DNA of 8,487 nucleotides, from the NCBI GenBank assembly GCA_002509325.1, contig DADO01000003.1:1-8487 (forward strand). The letters are read 5' to 3'. Under the pieces are notes generated by a model. It was not told the origin of the DNA and searched no databases. It was given only the letters and a program-made list of their open reading frames with translations. The position numbers and the translations under genes are program-made. The DNA comes from Methanosarcina sp. UBA402. GTDB lineage: Archaea > Halobacteriota > Methanosarcinia > Methanosarcinales > Methanosarcinaceae. This document shows positions 5,813 to 8,487 of this stretch, in pieces. The number at the start of each line of letters is the position of its first letter. Positions within the stretch are counted from its first letter, which is position 1.

Positions 5813-8128
5813 ATGGTATCAAGAAGGCTTCAGGATTCTGCAAATCGTTTATTCAGTAAAGCAGTCACTTTCATTGAAAGTGGAAAATATGACAGAGCTC
5901 TTCAGAGTCTGAAAGATGTTGAAAAACTCATGAAAAAAGAAAAAGACCCTAAAATTTCTTTCCATACCTTATTTTTGAAGGGGTACACGATAAGGGAAGC
6001 TGGAGATCCGGAAGGAGCTCTGGAATTTTATGAGGAGGCTCTCAAAGTTATCGAACCTCTGTTTTCAGAAGAGCCTGACAAAGAGGATTATCAAAAATTC
6101 ATAAGTAATACGATTGGGGAAATCGGGAGTTCACTTGACGAGCTCGATGACAAGGAAAGAGCAAAGGAGTTACTGGAGCCGATGATAAAACAGCTCGAGA
6201 GAGTTGTCCGTACATTTGAAGAACTGGTGAAATCAGACCCTCAAAATAAGAAATATATGTCCAGCTTCTTTGAGATTGCCGACAAGCTGGAGGTATGCTA
6301 TCAGGTAGGGTATTTGATGGATGAGGCGGTGAAGCTTTTTAATACAAAAATAGACATCTACGAAAAATTTTTTGAGCTTGAGCCTGGAGAGACGGATCTT
6401 CTCGACGACTTTGATGGAGACATCGAGTGTTATGGGGTTTTATTCAGGAAATGTGGGTACATAGAGAAAGCTGAAGGCAATTATCTTAGAGCAGCAAGCA
6501 TTTACAGAAAAATGATTGAAAGAGACCCTGAAAACAACATGGCCGAATATTATCTGAGCTATACTTACAGCTACCTTGGGAGTATGCATTCAGGCATGGG
6601 AAATCTGAAAAAGGCAGAGCGTTATTTCGAAAAAGCTGTGGAACTTATGAAAAAAGGATGTAAAAAATTTCCAGAGGATCATGATTATGCTATCTCTCTT
6701 GCCAATATTTATGGAGACTTTGGCGATGCGTTTTCATGGAGTGAAGACCTTGAAAAGTCAATAGCTAATTACACAAAAGCCAGGGAAATTTACCAGGACC
6801 TTATAATAAACCATCCCTCAGAATCTGCACTCAACAAAAAAATTGCAATATACCTGGATGATTTGGGGGACAAGCTTTTAAAAATAGGGGAATTCGAGAC
6901 TGCAGAACTCTGCTACAAAGGCAAGCTGGAGATTTTCCAGAACCTGCATGATGAAGATCCTGAAGACCTGAATCCCATAATTTATATTTCCGATATCTAC
7001 GACGACCTCGGAGAACTCTCTGCAGAACAGGGGGAAATCGAAAAAGCAAGGAGCTACTACGAAAAAGAAATCGAAATCTACGAAAGCCTTCTGGAAAAAG
7101 AGCCTGATGCTCTGGATTTTAAGACATATAAGGCTGAGATACAGGATGCTATTGGAAATCTCTATATTGATGAAGAACCCGAAAAAGCACAGAAATATTT
7201 TGAGGATGCTCTGTCCGTGATTGAAAACAATTTCGAGCTGGAAACGGAAATGGAGATACATTACTCAGGGCTTAAGAAAGTACTCAACAATTTAATAACA
7301 CTGTTCAAAAACCGGGAGGAGTATGGAAAGGCAGTCGAGATGTATGACAAACTGCTTACAGCCCAGCAGCGTATGCTTGACCTGAATCCCGATGAATGGG
7401 AATACAGGAAAGACCTCGCGGCAACTTACACCAGCCTTGCACTTTTTTATTCTGAAAGAGGGGATATTGAACAGATGACCCATTACCACAGAATGGCTCT
7501 CGATATTCATGGAAAAATATTGGAAGAATATTCTGACGATCCGGATGAGCTTTGCAGGTTTATAACTGGCCTTTATATTCTGGGATCAACCCTAAAACTC
7601 GGGGAAAATGCCCGGGGAAAAGAAAGTGATGTTGTCAATGAGTACCTTGAGCTTGCTCAAAATGCAGATGAAAAACTTAGGACTGTCAAACCGGGAATAA
7701 TAGGAGATAAGGAACTGATTGCCGAAATCGCTGAAAAGATGGGAATCGTCTTGAAAGAGAACAAAATGTATGAAAAGGCGATTGAAGAATTCGAGTGTTC
7801 CCTTGCAATCCGTGAAAAAATGCACGAAAAAAATCCCGAAAATCGGAATTATTTAACGATCCTTGAAGGCACATATTACCAGATGGGAATCACATTCTTA
7901 GCCCAGGCGAATCTGGAAAAAGCAAAGGAAGCTCTCGAGAAAGCAATGAATCTCAATGCAAAACTGCTTGAGACCGATTCAGAGGACTTTAACTACCTGG
8001 GCCGTGCTTCCATGATTTTTGAAAAATATTCAAGTGTACTTGAAAAAATGGGCAAATCCGAAGAAGCTGCACAATACCTTAAGAAAGCCGAGGAGATTAA
8101 TACAAGACTGGAAGAAGGTTCTGAATAA
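5813..8128 (+). CDS. Tetratricopeptide-repeat (TPR) protein of about 16 units
   Basis: This 771-residue acidic protein is built almost wholly of helical TPR-like repeats. Using the small residue at the equivalent helix-A position, anchors fall near 17, 57, 105, 159, 208, 256, 304, 352, 400, 448, 496, 543, 591, 644, 692 and 740. Spacing is exactly 48 residues from 256 to 496. Typical units read LG..(5)..GxxxKAxxYxEKA, then a long helix and an (E/D)P(E/D) turn. The canonical TPR is 34 residues; 48-residue units are common in Methanosarcina TPR proteins. I see no signal peptide, membrane segment or catalytic domain, so a cytoplasmic scaffold or protein-binding role is inferred; the partner is unknown. 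The ATG at 5813 is chosen because the first repeat begins within about 10 residues of it. No Shine-Dalgarno sequence precedes it. The gene is 438 bases from gyrA and probably a separate unit. Confidence 0.92.
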   Translation: MVSRRLQDSANRLFSKAVTFIESGKYDRALQSLKDVEKLMKKEKDPKISFHTLFLKGYTIREAGDPEGALEFYEEALKVIEPLFSEEPDKEDYQKFISNTIGEIGSSLDELDDKERAKELLEPMIKQLERVVRTFEELVKSDPQNKKYMSSFFEIADKLEVCYQVGYLMDEAVKLFNTKIDIYEKFFELEPGETDLLDDFDGDIECYGVLFRKCGYIEKAEGNYLRAASIYRKMIERDPENNMAEYYLSYTYSYLGSMHSGMGNLKKAERYFEKAVELMKKGCKKFPEDHDYAISLANIYGDFGDAFSWSEDLEKSIANYTKAREIYQDLIINHPSESALNKKIAIYLDDLGDKLLKIGEFETAELCYKGKLEIFQNLHDEDPEDLNPIIYISDIYDDLGELSAEQGEIEKARSYYEKEIEIYESLLEKEPDALDFKTYKAEIQDAIGNLYIDEEPEKAQKYFEDALSVIENNFELETEMEIHYSGLKKVLNNLITLFKNREEYGKAVEMYDKLLTAQQRMLDLNPDEWEYRKDLAATYTSLALFYSERGDIEQMTHYHRMALDIHGKILEEYSDDPDELCRFITGLYILGSTLKLGENARGKESDVVNEYLELAQNADEKLRTVKPGIIGDKELIAEIAEKMGIVLKENKMYEKAIEEFECSLAIREKMHEKNPENRNYLTILEGTYYQMGITFLAQANLEKAKEALEKAMNLNAKLLETDSEDFNYLGRASMIFEKYSSVLEKMGKSEEAAQYLKKAEEINTRLEEGSE

Positions 8129-8149
8129 GCCTGTGTAACCAGGCTTTTT
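8127..8149 (+). terminator. Hairpin plus T-tract terminator of the TPR gene
   Basis: AAGCCTG (8127-8133) and CAGGCTT (8140-8146) form a perfect 7-bp stem with a 6-base loop, running into TTTTT (8145-8149). The stem begins within the TAA stop codon, so transcription would end immediately after the gene. It has the form of a classic intrinsic terminator, with a T-tract also suited to archaeal RNA polymerase. Confidence 0.75.
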
Positions 8150-8197
8150 CTCACATTTAACATTTATGAATAAATTTTTGCAGGATTTTTAGAATTA

Positions 8198-8264
8198 GGG
8201 GATTTGTTTCCGGCGGCGGGGTTTCAGTCAGGAGGGGAGCCGGGCGGGAACTTATTTTTTGGGG
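8198..8264 (+). repeat. 67-bp dispersed repeat, copy 2 (after the TPR gene)
   Basis: This is the partner of 5470-5536 in the same orientation, beginning 69 bases after the TPR stop. Sixty of 67 bases are identical and the alignment has no gaps. The differences cluster in the middle, where copy 1 has a T6 run and this copy does not. The pair brackets the TPR gene as direct repeats about 2.7 kb apart, so recombination between them could in principle delete it. Confidence 0.8.
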
Positions 8265-8388
8265 CAGTTTTTTGAATGGATTTTTTAAGAGATTGAGTAC
8301 CGGAAGGTATGGTTTTCAGAATTCTCAGGACCTTATGCTGCAAATCTGAAAGTTTATTTATGTAGCTTTCGTTGGCATTTTACAAGTA

Positions 8389-8398
8389 TTTATAAATA
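8389..8398 (+). promoter_or_regulatory. TATA-like box, possibly for a gene beyond the window
   Basis: TTTATAAATA is a good fit to an archaeal TATA box. A start site would be near 8415-8423, and no open frame of useful length begins before the window ends. The whole 8265-8487 stretch is AT-rich and otherwise shows nothing I can assign. Confidence 0.3.
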
Positions 8399-8487
8399 AA
8401 TATTAAATTGCAATGTAATGTTTAAAAAGTGTGGTTCAGCTTTTGGCCGTTTCCCTGAATCTGTAATTTCAGTAGTTCACTAATTTT

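Noticed and set aside
5468..5859. Two plus-strand frames (63 and 67 codons) across the gyrA-TPR gap
   Set aside because: Both begin at non-ATG codons and translate the repeats themselves, giving IKLFLKKF twice. The second overlaps the TPR gene in another frame. They are repeat artefacts.

Overview
The window most likely comes from the chromosome of a methanogenic archaeon of the genus Methanosarcina. This rests on three things. The intergenic DNA is AT-rich, with archaeal-style TATA boxes. It carries the TTTGATCAAA / long T-A hairpin repeats that I recognise as typical of Methanosarcina genomes. It also has a long TPR protein with the 48-residue unit common in that genus. The genus call is recognition from memory, not a database match.

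Layout, all genes on the + strand. Positions 1-92 hold the edge of a dispersed intergenic repeat in inverted orientation. Positions 93-764 are AT-rich and carry no convincing gene; they contain one consensus-like TATA box far upstream (125-132) and a second candidate near gyrB. gyrB (765-2669) and gyrA (2681-5374) form a tight two-gene operon: the gyrA ribosome binding site overlaps the gyrB stop codon. They encode both subunits of a bacterial-type DNA gyrase, the ATP-dependent enzyme that introduces negative supercoils, and every catalytic motif I checked is intact. Positions 5375-5812 are a non-coding mosaic: a short in-frame acidic extension after the gyrA stop, one copy of a 67-bp repeat, and a tandem pair of perfect 32-bp hairpin repeats. 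A 771-residue TPR protein (5813-8128) follows, apparently on its own promoter and ending in a hairpin/T-tract terminator. Positions 8129-8487 contain the terminator, the second copy of the 67-bp repeat and a TATA-like box that may serve a gene beyond the window.

The gyrase subunits act together as an A2B2 enzyme. The TPR protein is probably a separate transcription unit with a scaffold or protein-interaction role, and nothing in the sequence ties it to gyrase. I see no clear undescribed multi-gene system. The observations most worth a second look are the acidic GyrA tail that continues in frame past its stop codon, the acidic N-terminal extension on GyrA, alanine at the quinolone-determining position of GyrA, the near-exact 48-residue register of the TPR protein, and the repeat modules placed around these genes.
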